In this document: positions 40,701-49,218 of the stretch, piece after piece
How the letters are laid out: each line of letters starts with the position of its first letter
Position numbering within the stretch: position 1 is the first letter of the stretch
Assembly: GCA_039105265.1 (NCBI GenBank)
Contig: JAPFFF010000037.1
Location: 1,054,001-1,118,000, forward strand
Reading direction: 5' to 3'
Length of the DNA: 64,000 bases
From: Tritrichomonas musculus
Taxonomy: Eukaryota; Parabasalia; Tritrichomonadida; Tritrichomonadidae
Translations under genes and position numbers: made by a program
The notes under the pieces: model-generated
Told to the model about the DNA's origin: nothing
The model's input: only the letters and a program-made list of their open reading frames with translations
The model's database searches: none

Positions 40701-43560
40701 ATATGAAGACCCAGAATTAGGTAAATGTCATCTTTGTGGTGAACACTTCTCATGGACTAATAAGCCAACATTAGATCGAATCAATAATGAAATAGGTCAT
40801 GAATTATCCAATTGCAAACTTGCTTGTGAAGTATGTAATAGCCTTCGTGCAGATGATGATGATAAGGTTACTCGTTTAAGAATCCAGCTCAAGAAGTTCT
40901 GTAAAGTGAATCATTTGCCAATGACTATTACCAATGAAGCTGAATATTATCGTTTACGTGCTGGTATAACTGGTGGTCTTTCAAATGTTATGCATCGAGT
41001 CAATCTTAGAGGTGAGACTTGCATTACACGTTTATATTTTGATAAAGAAGCTAATAAAGTTGTTGTCAGATATACTGATAATGTTGTTTCACATGTAGTT
41101 GGAGTTGATTTCAATTCATTGTATCCTTCAGCATGTTCTGGTAATTGGCATTCATTCAACAAATATCATGGAGGTATCATGTACATGCCAGGTTCAATGT
41201 TAAATTCATATGATTGCTATGATGAGAATGGTAAGCGGAAACCAAATGTATATCATACTTGTATGAGTATAATCAATTCCAAACATAGGTTTGATAAGAA
41301 TCCCAAATTCATCTTTCATGCAACTGTTAAGTTAGAATGTCCCAAAGATTTGATTAATGATTTCATTAATTTCCCACCTGTATTTCGCAATTTTGAGATC
41401 AAAAATGATGAAGATATAATCGGTTCATACATGTACAAATATGGTAAAGACAATAATATCCATTCAGTTGACAAATCTGATACCAAGCTAACGATGACTC
41501 TTGATACAAGAGGTGAATTCAAGACATTTGGTTGCTATTATTTATGGTTTCTGATTGACCATGGTTTGAAAGTTGTTGATATCCAGAATGTTACAATATA
41601 TGATTGCCATAGAGGTTTCAATGCATTCGTTAATGAGTTTATGGGAGAACGTCAGAAGATATTAAGTGGAGAGAAACCTGGAAATGAGAAGTTCTATAAA
41701 ATTAGTATGAATGGATCTTATGGATATGATGGTCTCAATACAGAACATTATGATAAAGTCAAGATTGTAGATCGTGATAGAGCCTTCATTGACATTGCAA
41801 GTGAGACTTATGTAAATGGATATCCAATTGGAAATGATTCATATATGATTCAACGTAAGCCCAAGAATTTCCGATGTAAGACATGTGTTCAAGAGTCATT
41901 CTTCACTCTTGATAATGCAAAGTATTGGTATTTGGTTTTCATTTATGACTTCCTTTTCAAATGTTTAGATGTTGAAAGAATGCATTTCACATCATGTGAT
42001 ACAGATAGTGTTTACTTTGCAATTGCTGGAGATATGAATAGACATGGTGAGCAAGTCTTCGATGCAATCGTTAAAGATAAAGAATTCTATGATAAATATG
42101 TTTATCAATTCATGCCAAATCCAGCTATTGGAACCGTTGCTGATGAGAAGAAAATATTGGGTGCTGCTGTTGAAAAATATGGTGATAATCAAGTTGCATT
42201 ATGTCCTAAATGTTATACAATTTGGAATAATAAAGAAAATGGTTCCATGGAAACTAAATCATTGAAAGTCAAAGGTGTATCATTGAAAAAGAATAGCATT
42301 AATCCAACTGATTATTATGCAATCATTGTTAATAATTGTGTCTTTCCAGGTAAGAATATTAATCTCCAAATGAATCGTAATCAAATGTCTAAGGTGACTA
42401 TTCAGAAGAATGCGTTGACTGGATTTCATAACAAAATGATAGTATTGGAAGATCAAACTTGCATTCCATTCATTAAAGGTTTGACTGCTAATGATGTTAT
42501 TATCAAATCATGTGAAGAGTATGCTAAAGAATGTGAAAATGAATTCAAAAATATAATGAACAATAAAGATTTAGATGCTGAATTACTTGAACTTGGAAAG
42601 AATATTTCTGAAAATGAAAGTGAGGTCTCTGCAAATGGAGATTCAAATGATATCCCAACTTATATAAATGATTTTGATGAAGGTCATTGGGATCTACCAT
42701 TGAGAACTAGATTTGATGAGAACTTCAAGATTACATTCAATAAGTCCAAACATGGATCCTATGATGGTAAACATATTGGTGATCTTAAATGTAGAAATCA
42801 GACTGGAATGGTTTTGAGTGTAAATGAAACTCCTGGTTTTGCAGTGATTGACATTGATATTAATAAGAAGTTACCTCAAAAGAAAAGATTTGAAATCAAG
42901 CAATCAATAATTAGTAAACTCTCTGAAGATGATATCATTATTGAGACTGGAAGTGGTAGTCTTCATATTTATGCAAATCATAATATTCCAGGTTTATATA
43001 AGAATGCATATGTCAAATGTTTTGAATATGATGAGTTTGATATAGATTACTTTGCTTCTGTTGATTGCAATTCATATCATGGCCTAATGCTTCCTGATTC
43101 TGAAAATGAGAATGGAAGATATGAATTCTATCAAGGTAATTGGGATTCAGTTATCAAGAGAACGGCAACAGATGTAATCAAATCTTTAGGTGTTGAGTTG
43201 GATCTTTCAGGTAAAAATAGTAAAGAATATGATGATGATGATGATGAACCGTTAACATACCTTCCTGTAGATGAAGAGATGAAGTTGGTTGATGGATTAT
43301 TTGTTATGGAAGTTCACAATTATGCTTCAAAAATAGATGATAGACTTACTTTGTTACCATTGTTTGGAGCAATTAAGTGTCTATCTCCAGATAATAGAGA
43401 TAAAGCATTTTATAATGTTGAGTTCAAATGTAATTTGACATGCAAAGCTTCAATGAATTTCGAAACAGTCAAGAAAGATGCAAAACATTCAAATATCAAT
43501 GTATTGTATAAGATCATCAGATTGTATAATCCAGAATATTACAAGAAAGTATTACATTAA
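37717..43560 (+). CDS. protein-primed DNA polymerase B with HNH-like insert and C-terminal primase-like domain
   Basis: 1947 residues. N-terminal ~1-600: acidic/helical region and a DDGLCWYRFLAICL motif common in Polinton polymerases, then paired Cys/His motifs near 570-600. The 3'-5' exonuclease begins at YDFET (Asp636) with LGFNSAKFDSNLF as its second motif. At ~1004-1050 lies a Cys-rich HNH-like insert (CHLCGEHF to CKLACEVCNSLR). The polymerase palm shows VDFNSLYPSA (Asp1131), KISMNGSYGYDG and CDTDSVY (~1428-1431). After the polymerase, ~1690-1835 resembles an archaeo-eukaryotic primase: AVIDIDI (Asp1712, Asp1714), ETGSGSLHIYA (His1750) and a VDCNSYHGLMLPDS motif. It should copy the element by protein priming. 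The primase call is by motif only. Confidence 0.92.
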   Translation: MSQPTIDNRQEIDEQPVDDVWNLALMLGISEETLEAIIDEFPYNSEFEDNVIDRILDFIIPKLDEMGYDGDATYGSVYWFAKGYNAKKEAEAIEAETINELMNFPFQPEIKYLGIPHAPKHPKAPKRYIDSNDSAYLNYIKRKHFNVKDKVNDKIRDILRKRFNEKIEKENTQIHVSKTNYKRMLDDLRKQTVLLRPLAPKEMLELKPYAQKMFENQNQELLEYFENYGHEFKSIDEENLKVNEPYDEEKALECLENARRKYPKDYEVVEKNQKKDPMMVYYLNKIHKLDDIFEFLDNVVYKRERKPFRLTFEMGGVFEVPEKNYLQDFEEVYNYEAREIIPTKIKFADTIPIMVQFSTDLEKIKYYIETNIHNHSTTASNVKLIYVSNIAFISHRLPKVSGKIKNLPPAFLKSQFIITDNEDDGLCWYRFLAICLDPKLSKTKKYYLKDRTSAARKLFCKDHGIEYTTRPTKAAQELLKSFEGMTLDEMKESAKKHEINVNIYCYLQSEDENGKDSSYFDIQEQWHDDKFENTFSALLFSQENVIHIMYISDAERLTKLLVCPQCKSYVVRNDNGHGKRRMDIHKAHCDGKFHKNYIPERVSMPYCPHILNHPVYEYCVAHDLKWQPQRYYMTYDFETMEQSVDEKSGKSTVINSRLIPLSVSCCIKSSKCSLTRHFDARSKDFIPEWLTFMFERAYEMVDDKVQLMKDMLKISDVEVIKKLDKGLLDIPVLGFNSAKFDSNLFKEYFNYTHHDMQWKVDNSSLIGTTSSLKQFILKTSTDKGVIGLRFIDAQAFISGGTLKQFGVDFGGAENSVKGTFPYEAVNSENFDDVLSMSEPFKHKDFHSYLNQKNALSNKEYEEYLEDFKRFIDRWEYLLAYNDNDVEMMIKPIDNLIEMNAKYGVDMLSNLSLSRNASEIKYAMAYKNFDIDYDYGVLNSKNTFKPTKEWWTYKVNSYYSQDEKWNLKQEKSKQPKPLRDLSKCVSEADFDAFMKIYEDPELGKCHLCGEHFSWTNKPTLDRINNEIGHELSNCKLACEVCNSLRADDDDKVTRLRIQLKKFCKVNHLPMTITNEAEYYRLRAGITGGLSNVMHRVNLRGETCITRLYFDKEANKVVVRYTDNVVSHVVGVDFNSLYPSACSGNWHSFNKYHGGIMYMPGSMLNSYDCYDENGKRKPNVYHTCMSIINSKHRFDKNPKFIFHATVKLECPKDLINDFINFPPVFRNFEIKNDEDIIGSYMYKYGKDNNIHSVDKSDTKLTMTLDTRGEFKTFGCYYLWFLIDHGLKVVDIQNVTIYDCHRGFNAFVNEFMGERQKILSGEKPGNEKFYKISMNGSYGYDGLNTEHYDKVKIVDRDRAFIDIASETYVNGYPIGNDSYMIQRKPKNFRCKTCVQESFFTLDNAKYWYLVFIYDFLFKCLDVERMHFTSCDTDSVYFAIAGDMNRHGEQVFDAIVKDKEFYDKYVYQFMPNPAIGTVADEKKILGAAVEKYGDNQVALCPKCYTIWNNKENGSMETKSLKVKGVSLKKNSINPTDYYAIIVNNCVFPGKNINLQMNRNQMSKVTIQKNALTGFHNKMIVLEDQTCIPFIKGLTANDVIIKSCEEYAKECENEFKNIMNNKDLDAELLELGKNISENESEVSANGDSNDIPTYINDFDEGHWDLPLRTRFDENFKITFNKSKHGSYDGKHIGDLKCRNQTGMVLSVNETPGFAVIDIDINKKLPQKKRFEIKQSIISKLSEDDIIIETGSGSLHIYANHNIPGLYKNAYVKCFEYDEFDIDYFASVDCNSYHGLMLPDSENENGRYEFYQGNWDSVIKRTATDVIKSLGVELDLSGKNSKEYDDDDDEPLTYLPVDEEMKLVDGLFVMEVHNYASKIDDRLTLLPLFGAIKCLSPDNRDKAFYNVEFKCNLTCKASMNFETVKKDAKHSNINVLYKIIRLYNPEYYKKVLH

Positions 43561-43615
43561 ATGTCAACACTCAATTTGATTAATTATTTTTACCAAACAC
43601 CAAATACCAAGATCA

Positions 43616-44365
43616 ATGACACGTTGGAACACTCAACTAGTTGCTTCAGAAATGATGAAAGAAAATTGTAAATTGATTGATGAATATAAAAATGCTCGTA
43701 CTAAAATGAAATACATCTATGAAGATAAAGAATATACAGTTGCCTGGTATCATTGGACTGATAAGAAGCATCCATCTAGACCTCATTTACATGGTGGAAA
43801 TCAATTTCGTAATCGTCCAAATAAAAATAGACAATGGAATAATGAATTAGTTAATGAATTGCTTCAGAAAGAAGATTGTGAATTAGTTGATGATTATATC
43901 AATTACGATACCAAATTCAAGTATTCATATCATGGTTCATATTATTGGATTACATTACATAACTGGATTGGTCAAAAGTCAAGACCTCATTTTAATAAAA
44001 ATTTACTTGAAAAACAATTTCGAGAATACTTGGAAGAGAGCCATATTGAGTTTATTGCTCAGAAATCATTTGATGATTTGAAAAGTGATAAGAATAAAAA
44101 GCTTCGTTTTGATTTCTATCTTGTCCAACAAAATATATTAGTTGAAATGGATGAGAAACCACATTTCTATGTGAAGAGAAATATGGAAAGAGATAAATTG
44201 AAAGATGAATATTGTCTTGAACACAAAATCAAATTGTTACGTATTGATGAATCTACATCTAAAGATAACTATAAGAAAGCTTTGAATGATATTATTGAAA
44301 CTGATATTTATATATTACGTTATGGTGAAATATATAAAAGATATGAAGCAAATCATAATGTTTGA
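43616..44365 (+). CDS. PD-(D/E)XK-type endonuclease with duplicated N-terminal module
   Basis: 249 residues. Two similar ~60-residue modules (CKLIDEYKNARTKMKYIYED, then DCELVDDYINYDTKFKYSYH) resemble the N-terminal repeats of phage-type nucleases of the DUF723 kind. The C-terminal half has LRFDFYL, ILVEMDEKPHF and a KDEYCLEHKIKLLRI strand-helix, the layout of VSR/DUF559-like PD-(D/E)XK nucleases. It starts 55 bases after the polymerase and overlaps the 3' end of the integrase gene by 13 bases, tail to tail. It may process replication intermediates or cut competitor DNA; neither is shown. Confidence 0.65.
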   Translation: MTRWNTQLVASEMMKENCKLIDEYKNARTKMKYIYEDKEYTVAWYHWTDKKHPSRPHLHGGNQFRNRPNKNRQWNNELVNELLQKEDCELVDDYINYDTKFKYSYHGSYYWITLHNWIGQKSRPHFNKNLLEKQFREYLEESHIEFIAQKSFDDLKSDKNKKLRFDFYLVQQNILVEMDEKPHFYVKRNMERDKLKDEYCLEHKIKLLRIDESTSKDNYKKALNDIIETDIYILRYGEIYKRYEANHNV

Positions 44366-46221
44366 TGAATTTTGGTACGGGAAATGAATTGTCTATTTTT
44401 GTTCTCATCTTCGACTTCATAATATCCTCCATGGTAGTCAACAATGTGATACTTTCCTGGTTGAATGATTGATCTTCTTTTAGCCATTGAATCCTTTTCA
44501 TTATAAAGCTTCACTGGTGTGCCATTCTCTAGTTTAAATCCAGCTCTACTTGTAACCTTTTCATTCTCTTTCATGATTTGTCTAATGATATAGTTCTCTA
44601 TTTCTTCATCATCTTGGACCATTTGTGGTGTAACATCAAAGCCAACATATTTGGATAACGTTGCATGAGGTACATTGTTATATTGATTGACAAGCTCTTT
44701 CATGATATTTGGTGTAATGATTCCAACTTCAATGTGGTATGCCATGTCTCGAAGTGTGCGAATCACTCTATCAAGAATCCCTAAAGAACCATGCATTGGA
44801 TCTGTTTTCGATTGCTTTTGTTCCTTTTTCATGAAGTCTGGATATACACCCATTTTCATTCTTGGGACTGGTTTGAATTCAATGTTATGAGAATCATAAT
44901 AAGCCCATGTTTCATGTGCATCGAAAGCTTTCTCTCCATCACCTTGAAGGTATCGAACATCCATTCCTGATTTGATTAATGAGTCCAAAGCATTGATGTA
45001 TGTGTCTGCATTTTTAGAATATCTCATGTAATGCTGTTCTTGATTGTCGTGATTAGTTGTGGTGGATACAGGTTTATTCATTGGGGCTGCATATAAGAAT
45101 CTAGTGTTGACATTAATTGCAATGAGATATGCATACTTATCACAAAACATTATGTCAATGATGTAAGTCTTTTTTGGGCAAACCTTGTGAAGTTGATATA
45201 GCTTCTTATTCTGCTTTAATGGAAAATATGATGTTGTAGATGAATCAGGAGACTTAATATTTGGATATTTAGATTTCAATGCTTTAACTTTCTTTGGTGA
45301 TTTGAATCCAATAGAATTCACTTGAATCTTCTCTGGAGCAATGTTGGATGGATGCTTTTCAATGTAGGTTTGATACCAATCTTCAATTGATGTAAACGAA
45401 TCAGGCCAACCTTTAGTTAGCTTTTGAAAGTCAGCAAATGACATTGGATGTCTCTCATCTGAATGTGTTTTAAGGTATTTGATAAGCATGTCTTCAAATG
45501 TGTCATCGTAAGCTATAGTTGGTTTAGGTCTTTGAGGTTGTGGTTTGCCTCTTTGGGTTGGTGGTATCCATCTTTCATTATATTCTCTCCATAATTTAGT
45601 CATATCTTCTGGATGAATATTCCAATCTCTGAATACATTATTTGCATAGAATTTAGTCTTACTCTTCTGCATTTTGAGATTAAGGAGCCTATTTAATTCC
45701 TCATGAGCTGCTTGCAATCCTTGTTCACGCCTTTCAATCCTCTCACGTTTTCTACGTTCTTGTTTCTCAATAGCATGACGTTTCTTGTATTCTTGATATT
45801 CAATGATCTGTTTCTTTGTATATTCCATATATTCAATGACTTCTTTGTTAATTGTTGTGACATTTACTTTAATGAAATTGCTCAATACATTCTCATCTAA
45901 ATTAAATCTAGGCTTGTCATAAAGATGTTTACGTTGATACCATTTAATGATTCTGTCACGAATAAATCTTGAAAATGTTGAATGACTGTTGAGAAGATTA
46001 TTTATTAATTCCAATGTTCTCGGTTGCTTATAATAGTAATAGACACCTTCATAGTCATCATCATCTTGATGATTAAAACCAGTGAAAGGATCAATATCAG
46101 ATGGGTTATCTATATCAAAATAATCTGAATGGTCTACACTGCTTGGACCCCAAAGTATCGAGTTCTTGATGTATTGAATGATGTGATCCACGTTATTGTT
46201 GAGTTCGTAAGTTTGATTCAT
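44353..46221 (-). CDS. retrovirus-like integrase (Polinton INT)
   Basis: 622 residues. An N-terminal ~300 residues are charged and helical; the rve-type core lies at ~340-560 with IDIMFCDKYAYL as the first acidic strand, YLQGDGEKAF as the second, and GILDRVIRTLRDM as the third catalytic helix, where an Asp stands at the usual Glu place, as I recall for trichomonad Mavericks. A small C-terminal beta domain (PGKYHIVDYHGGYYEV) follows, as in chromo/SH3-like ends of integrases. It would join the terminal repeats to target DNA, making the 5-bp duplication seen here. Divergent from the small gene at 46283 with 61 bases between. Confidence 0.9.
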   Translation of the reverse strand: MNQTYELNNNVDHIIQYIKNSILWGPSSVDHSDYFDIDNPSDIDPFTGFNHQDDDDYEGVYYYYKQPRTLELINNLLNSHSTFSRFIRDRIIKWYQRKHLYDKPRFNLDENVLSNFIKVNVTTINKEVIEYMEYTKKQIIEYQEYKKRHAIEKQERRKRERIERREQGLQAAHEELNRLLNLKMQKSKTKFYANNVFRDWNIHPEDMTKLWREYNERWIPPTQRGKPQPQRPKPTIAYDDTFEDMLIKYLKTHSDERHPMSFADFQKLTKGWPDSFTSIEDWYQTYIEKHPSNIAPEKIQVNSIGFKSPKKVKALKSKYPNIKSPDSSTTSYFPLKQNKKLYQLHKVCPKKTYIIDIMFCDKYAYLIAINVNTRFLYAAPMNKPVSTTTNHDNQEQHYMRYSKNADTYINALDSLIKSGMDVRYLQGDGEKAFDAHETWAYYDSHNIEFKPVPRMKMGVYPDFMKKEQKQSKTDPMHGSLGILDRVIRTLRDMAYHIEVGIITPNIMKELVNQYNNVPHATLSKYVGFDVTPQMVQDDEEIENYIIRQIMKENEKVTSRAGFKLENGTPVKLYNEKDSMAKRRSIIQPGKYHIVDYHGGYYEVEDENKNRQFISRTKIHQTL

Positions 46222-46282
46222 TTGGTTTTTGTTAAAGAGATGTTTATATGTTTGCTGTTGATATTTTAATGAGAGCCAAAGA

Positions 46283-46537
46283 ATGGAATCAAATACAAAT
46301 GAAAATGAAACATTAGCATTACCACCATTAAAGAAAAGACATGAACGTAAATCATTTGCAACGCAGACATTGAAGATGATTGCATCAAGATTGCAGTATT
46401 ATCGAAAAATATTAGGTGAACCAGAATCTGACAATCCTAAGAAAATGAAACAACGTGAACGAATCCAAAAGAAATATGATCATTGCATGAAAGTCCGCAA
46501 ACTACTCAATAGAGCTGCTGCTAATAGGTATATCTGA
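46283..46537 (+). CDS. small basic protein, unknown
   Basis: 84 residues, rich in Lys and Arg, with a helical body (QTLKMIASRLQYYRKIL and KKMKQRERIQKKYDHCMKV). It may bind nucleic acid. It lies between the divergent integrase gene and a co-directional small gene. No family recognised. Confidence 0.6.
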   Translation: MESNTNENETLALPPLKKRHERKSFATQTLKMIASRLQYYRKILGEPESDNPKKMKQRERIQKKYDHCMKVRKLLNRAAANRYI

Positions 46538-46589
46538 AAGATAATATGTCCAAAGGACTATCTCTAATAACTTTTTAACGAAGACACAA

Positions 46590-46805
46590 ATGAATATGAA
46601 TGAGAGGTTCGTTCCATTGGTTGGTTTCGAGAATGATTACGAAATTATGATTGAAAGTCCAAATATCATTAAGCGAAAAGGTGCCAAATCATTCAAGGGA
46701 ATTGTTGGAGAATATTATAACAGAGATGGAATCGTTGCTGTTGAATTGAATGGCAAGATGTATCTCAAAAATGATTTGATTGAAAGACAATTTAAAAAAA
46801 ATTAG
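46590..46805 (+). CDS. small NUMOD4-like protein
   Basis: 71 residues. The opening (FVPLVGFENDYEI, ESPNIIKRKG) resembles the NUMOD4 motif that precedes HNH nucleases in phages, but there is no nuclease domain here. Could be a small DNA-binding protein. Start at 46590; an ATG at 46596 is also possible. Confidence 0.55.
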   Translation: MNMNERFVPLVGFENDYEIMIESPNIIKRKGAKSFKGIVGEYYNRDGIVAVELNGKMYLKNDLIERQFKKN

Positions 46806-46828
46806 ATGCTAAATCTATTTTTGCATTA

Positions 46829-47509
46829 ATGAAAATGACAGGAACACTTAGACAAGCACGTATACTATCCAGTGAGACAGATAATACGATAAAGCAAAAT
46901 CAAGAAACTAATGTAAACATTAATATCAAACCAGGTCATCCAAGAGCAAATTCCATTCCCCTTTATCCAAATGTTCAACCTCTGAATCCAAATGTAAATT
47001 TTATTCAAGCTCCCCAACCGGAAGTTCCCCAAGGGAATGGTCCAATTACAAATACTCAGATGACGAATCCGGAATATCAATCAGTATCTCCACAACCAAC
47101 AAACAGTCCTTTCCATTTAGCACAAGACAGGGGTATCGCAGATTTGGGAAATGAATTAGATGAGCTTGACAAGAAAAACAGATTTCTTGAAATGCTAGTT
47201 GAAATGTATGAGAACAATCCATTAAAAGTGAATTCATATGTTGTCTGTGAAAGCAAGTTGTTGATGGAAATGATCAAATTATTGACTGGATGTGAGAAAG
47301 TTGAATTAGTCTTGAATGAAGATATTGGATGCAGCGGATGTTGCGGAGCAATTTCGACTAAGTCGAATGGAGGAAAATCAGATAAGATCATCTATGTTTC
47401 AAAAATATTGGTAACCAAAGAAGGTAAAACCGAAGACCTAAAATATGCTTATAATAACATTTACAGTCAATTCATCAAGTATGGAATATCATTGAAAATG
47501 GTTTGCTAA
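46829..47509 (+). CDS. unknown Polinton protein, Pro/Asn-rich N-terminus
   Basis: 226 residues. Residues ~25-90 are a Pro/Asn/Gln-rich linker (YPNVQPLNPNVN); ~100-226 form a compact alpha/beta domain with a Cys cluster (DIGCSGCCGAIS) and a conserved-looking end (YNNIYSQFIKYGISLKMVC). No family recognised. It ends 23 bases from the tail of the KilA-N gene. Confidence 0.65.
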   Translation: MKMTGTLRQARILSSETDNTIKQNQETNVNINIKPGHPRANSIPLYPNVQPLNPNVNFIQAPQPEVPQGNGPITNTQMTNPEYQSVSPQPTNSPFHLAQDRGIADLGNELDELDKKNRFLEMLVEMYENNPLKVNSYVVCESKLLMEMIKLLTGCEKVELVLNEDIGCSGCCGAISTKSNGGKSDKIIYVSKILVTKEGKTEDLKYAYNNIYSQFIKYGISLKMVC

Positions 47510-47532
47510 AAGCAAAAATAATGTTGATATTT

Positions 47533-48351
47533 TTAGAATTGGAATTCATCAAAGTATTTGGAGATCTCTTCATGGAGTTTGGATAGATGCTTCTCATTGA
47601 TATTGATTATGCTTCCATTCATTTTATAATCAGATCCAGGAAATATCTTCTTAACTAATAATTTGATATCTTCGTTTGGAGTCATTGCAATTGGAAGATT
47701 CTCTCTATAAAACCAGTTCTCATCTGTATTTTTGAAATGCTTATTTACTTGTCTGAAGTTGTTTTTATGACGTCTCACAAGATGAAGTATAACATGTTCT
47801 GAATCAGGTGAGGGTTCTTTCCAAATCAAATATTTATAGCAATTCTCTTTATTTGATGGAACCATTCGAGGTCTTTGAGATTCAATATTTTGAGCTTGTT
47901 CTGCAATTACATCATCTTTGGCAGCAATAGTTTTAGCTAATTCTTCACGTTCTCTGGAAGCAATATCATCAAGGAGTTTGAGTATATGCACTGCATACGT
48001 TTCTGAAGCCCAAATAGCAACATGGTTAACCAAATATCGATTAATGTAATATCCACGCAATCCATTAGGTAAATTTGTTCGATTTTGAATCACTTTTTCG
48101 AGAGTGCAATTTTGCATGGTCGCAATTTCATTGAATAATTTGGTTCTATCTTCAGAATTAACCCATCTGGTAGCTTGTTTGTTCGAATCACATACATTGA
48201 TGATTGATTGCATTTGATACATATCATCTTTGATGGAACGAATGATTCTTAACTCTTTGTTGTATTGGATCCATTCATAATCATCATTGATTGATTTACA
48301 AATGAGGTTGTTGGTGATGTTTGTGTTGCTGTTGGCTGTAGTTGCTGACAT
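47533..48351 (-). CDS. KilA-N domain protein
   Basis: 272 residues. The N-terminal ~120 residues match KilA-N: TRWVNSEDRTKLFNEIA, then NGLRGYYINRYLVNHVAIWAS and a helix (YAVHILKLLDDI). A coiled coil follows (~130-165), then a C-terminal domain (YKYLIWKEPSPDSEHVILHLVRR) like those attached to KilA-N in large DNA viruses. KilA-N proteins bind DNA; in this element it stands right beside the repeat-rich, structured non-coding region at 48,466-49,200, which could be its target. Confidence 0.8.
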   Translation of the reverse strand: MSATTANSNTNITNNLICKSINDDYEWIQYNKELRIIRSIKDDMYQMQSIINVCDSNKQATRWVNSEDRTKLFNEIATMQNCTLEKVIQNRTNLPNGLRGYYINRYLVNHVAIWASETYAVHILKLLDDIASREREELAKTIAAKDDVIAEQAQNIESQRPRMVPSNKENCYKYLIWKEPSPDSEHVILHLVRRHKNNFRQVNKHFKNTDENWFYRENLPIAMTPNEDIKLLVKKIFPGSDYKMNGSIININEKHLSKLHEEISKYFDEFQF

Positions 48352-48465
48352 GTTATTCTTTGACGTTCTGTTAAAAAGTTGGTAATGATTGAAAAAAGAT
48401 GAGTTTGAAAATCATTGATTTCATCAACAAATTGCGACTATGCGAAATTGCACTGTCGTCCAATC

Positions 48466-48693
48466 CTTCAAAATCGATACTAAAAATGAATGTTGAGAGA
48501 CGAGTTTATATGACTCTTCAAAATCGATATCAAATCTCAATGGTTTCACCAATGTTTTGAAAATGATTCAATAATCCAATGAAAATTAAGGTGGTCGGAT
48601 TCGTACACCTTCCCAAGTATTGAAAATCGATATCAAAAATGAAGGTTAGGAGACATGTTTATATAAACCTTCAAAATCGATACTAAAAATGAA
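48466..48693. repeat. iterated ~25-bp motif (about four copies) inside the Polinton
   Basis: CTTCAAAATCGATACTAAAA and variants occur at 48466, 48516, 48620 and 48669, three of them followed by a block like AATGAAxGTTxxGAGACxxGTTTAT. The terminal repeats carry a related string (AATGAATGCTAGAAGACAGG next to TATTGAAAATCGG). A shared regulatory or replication signal is likely. Confidence 0.6.
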
Positions 48694-48866
48694 TAGTTCT
48701 ACTAATGTTTTGGACTTCCTAAGAGTCTACTATTTTACAGAATTTTGAAGAATTTTTGACTTGTGACATGAAAAATATTTTGAAAAAATTTTGCATAATT
48801 ATTGCAATATATGTATGAAGGAATAGGGTTAGAACCAATTAAATAGTAAATCGAAAACATATAAAT

Positions 48867-49200
48867 GTTAGCGCTAACTGGTACAGTCGTAGAGTCATGA
48901 AGCATGTCTCCCAGCTTCGGCGGCAGGCATGAGTTCGATTCTCCTCGGTGCCGATTTTTCGTATTATTTCCGGTCCATATTTGTGATAGAGCCCAAGCGA
49001 ACTAAACACCTTGGGTAAGCTATTACTTGTGGATTATGGGGTAATACGGGCATTTGCCGGCATTTGCAATCCTTTGTAATGAAAGATTCGTTCTTTCCCC
49101 AGCCATAGTGGATGCAGATCCTTTCCTATAAGGGATGATATAATCCCGGGTACATATTGTTCCTTATTCGAATGCAGTACGCATCCACGTAGACGGATTG
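48867..49200. ncRNA. candidate structured RNA or origin-like region in the Polinton
   Basis: GC-richer than its surroundings and without a gene. It holds a perfect 12-bp palindrome (GTTAGCGCTAAC, 48867-48878); a ~12-pair hairpin capped by a TTCG loop (48903-48931); a tRNA B-box-like GAGTTCGATTCTC (48931-48943); a hairpin with CCCAAG/CTTGGG (48986-49023); GGGAT/ATCCC (49132-49147); and ATGC/GCAT (49172-49184). Strand unknown. Confidence 0.4.
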
Positions 49201-49218
49201 GTTTTTGCATTTTTGCTT

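Noticed and set aside
48880-48953. A true tRNA gene
   Set aside because: Acceptor and T-arm are plausible but the D-arm lacks GG and pairing, and the anticodon loop lacks T33; kept only as tRNA-like.
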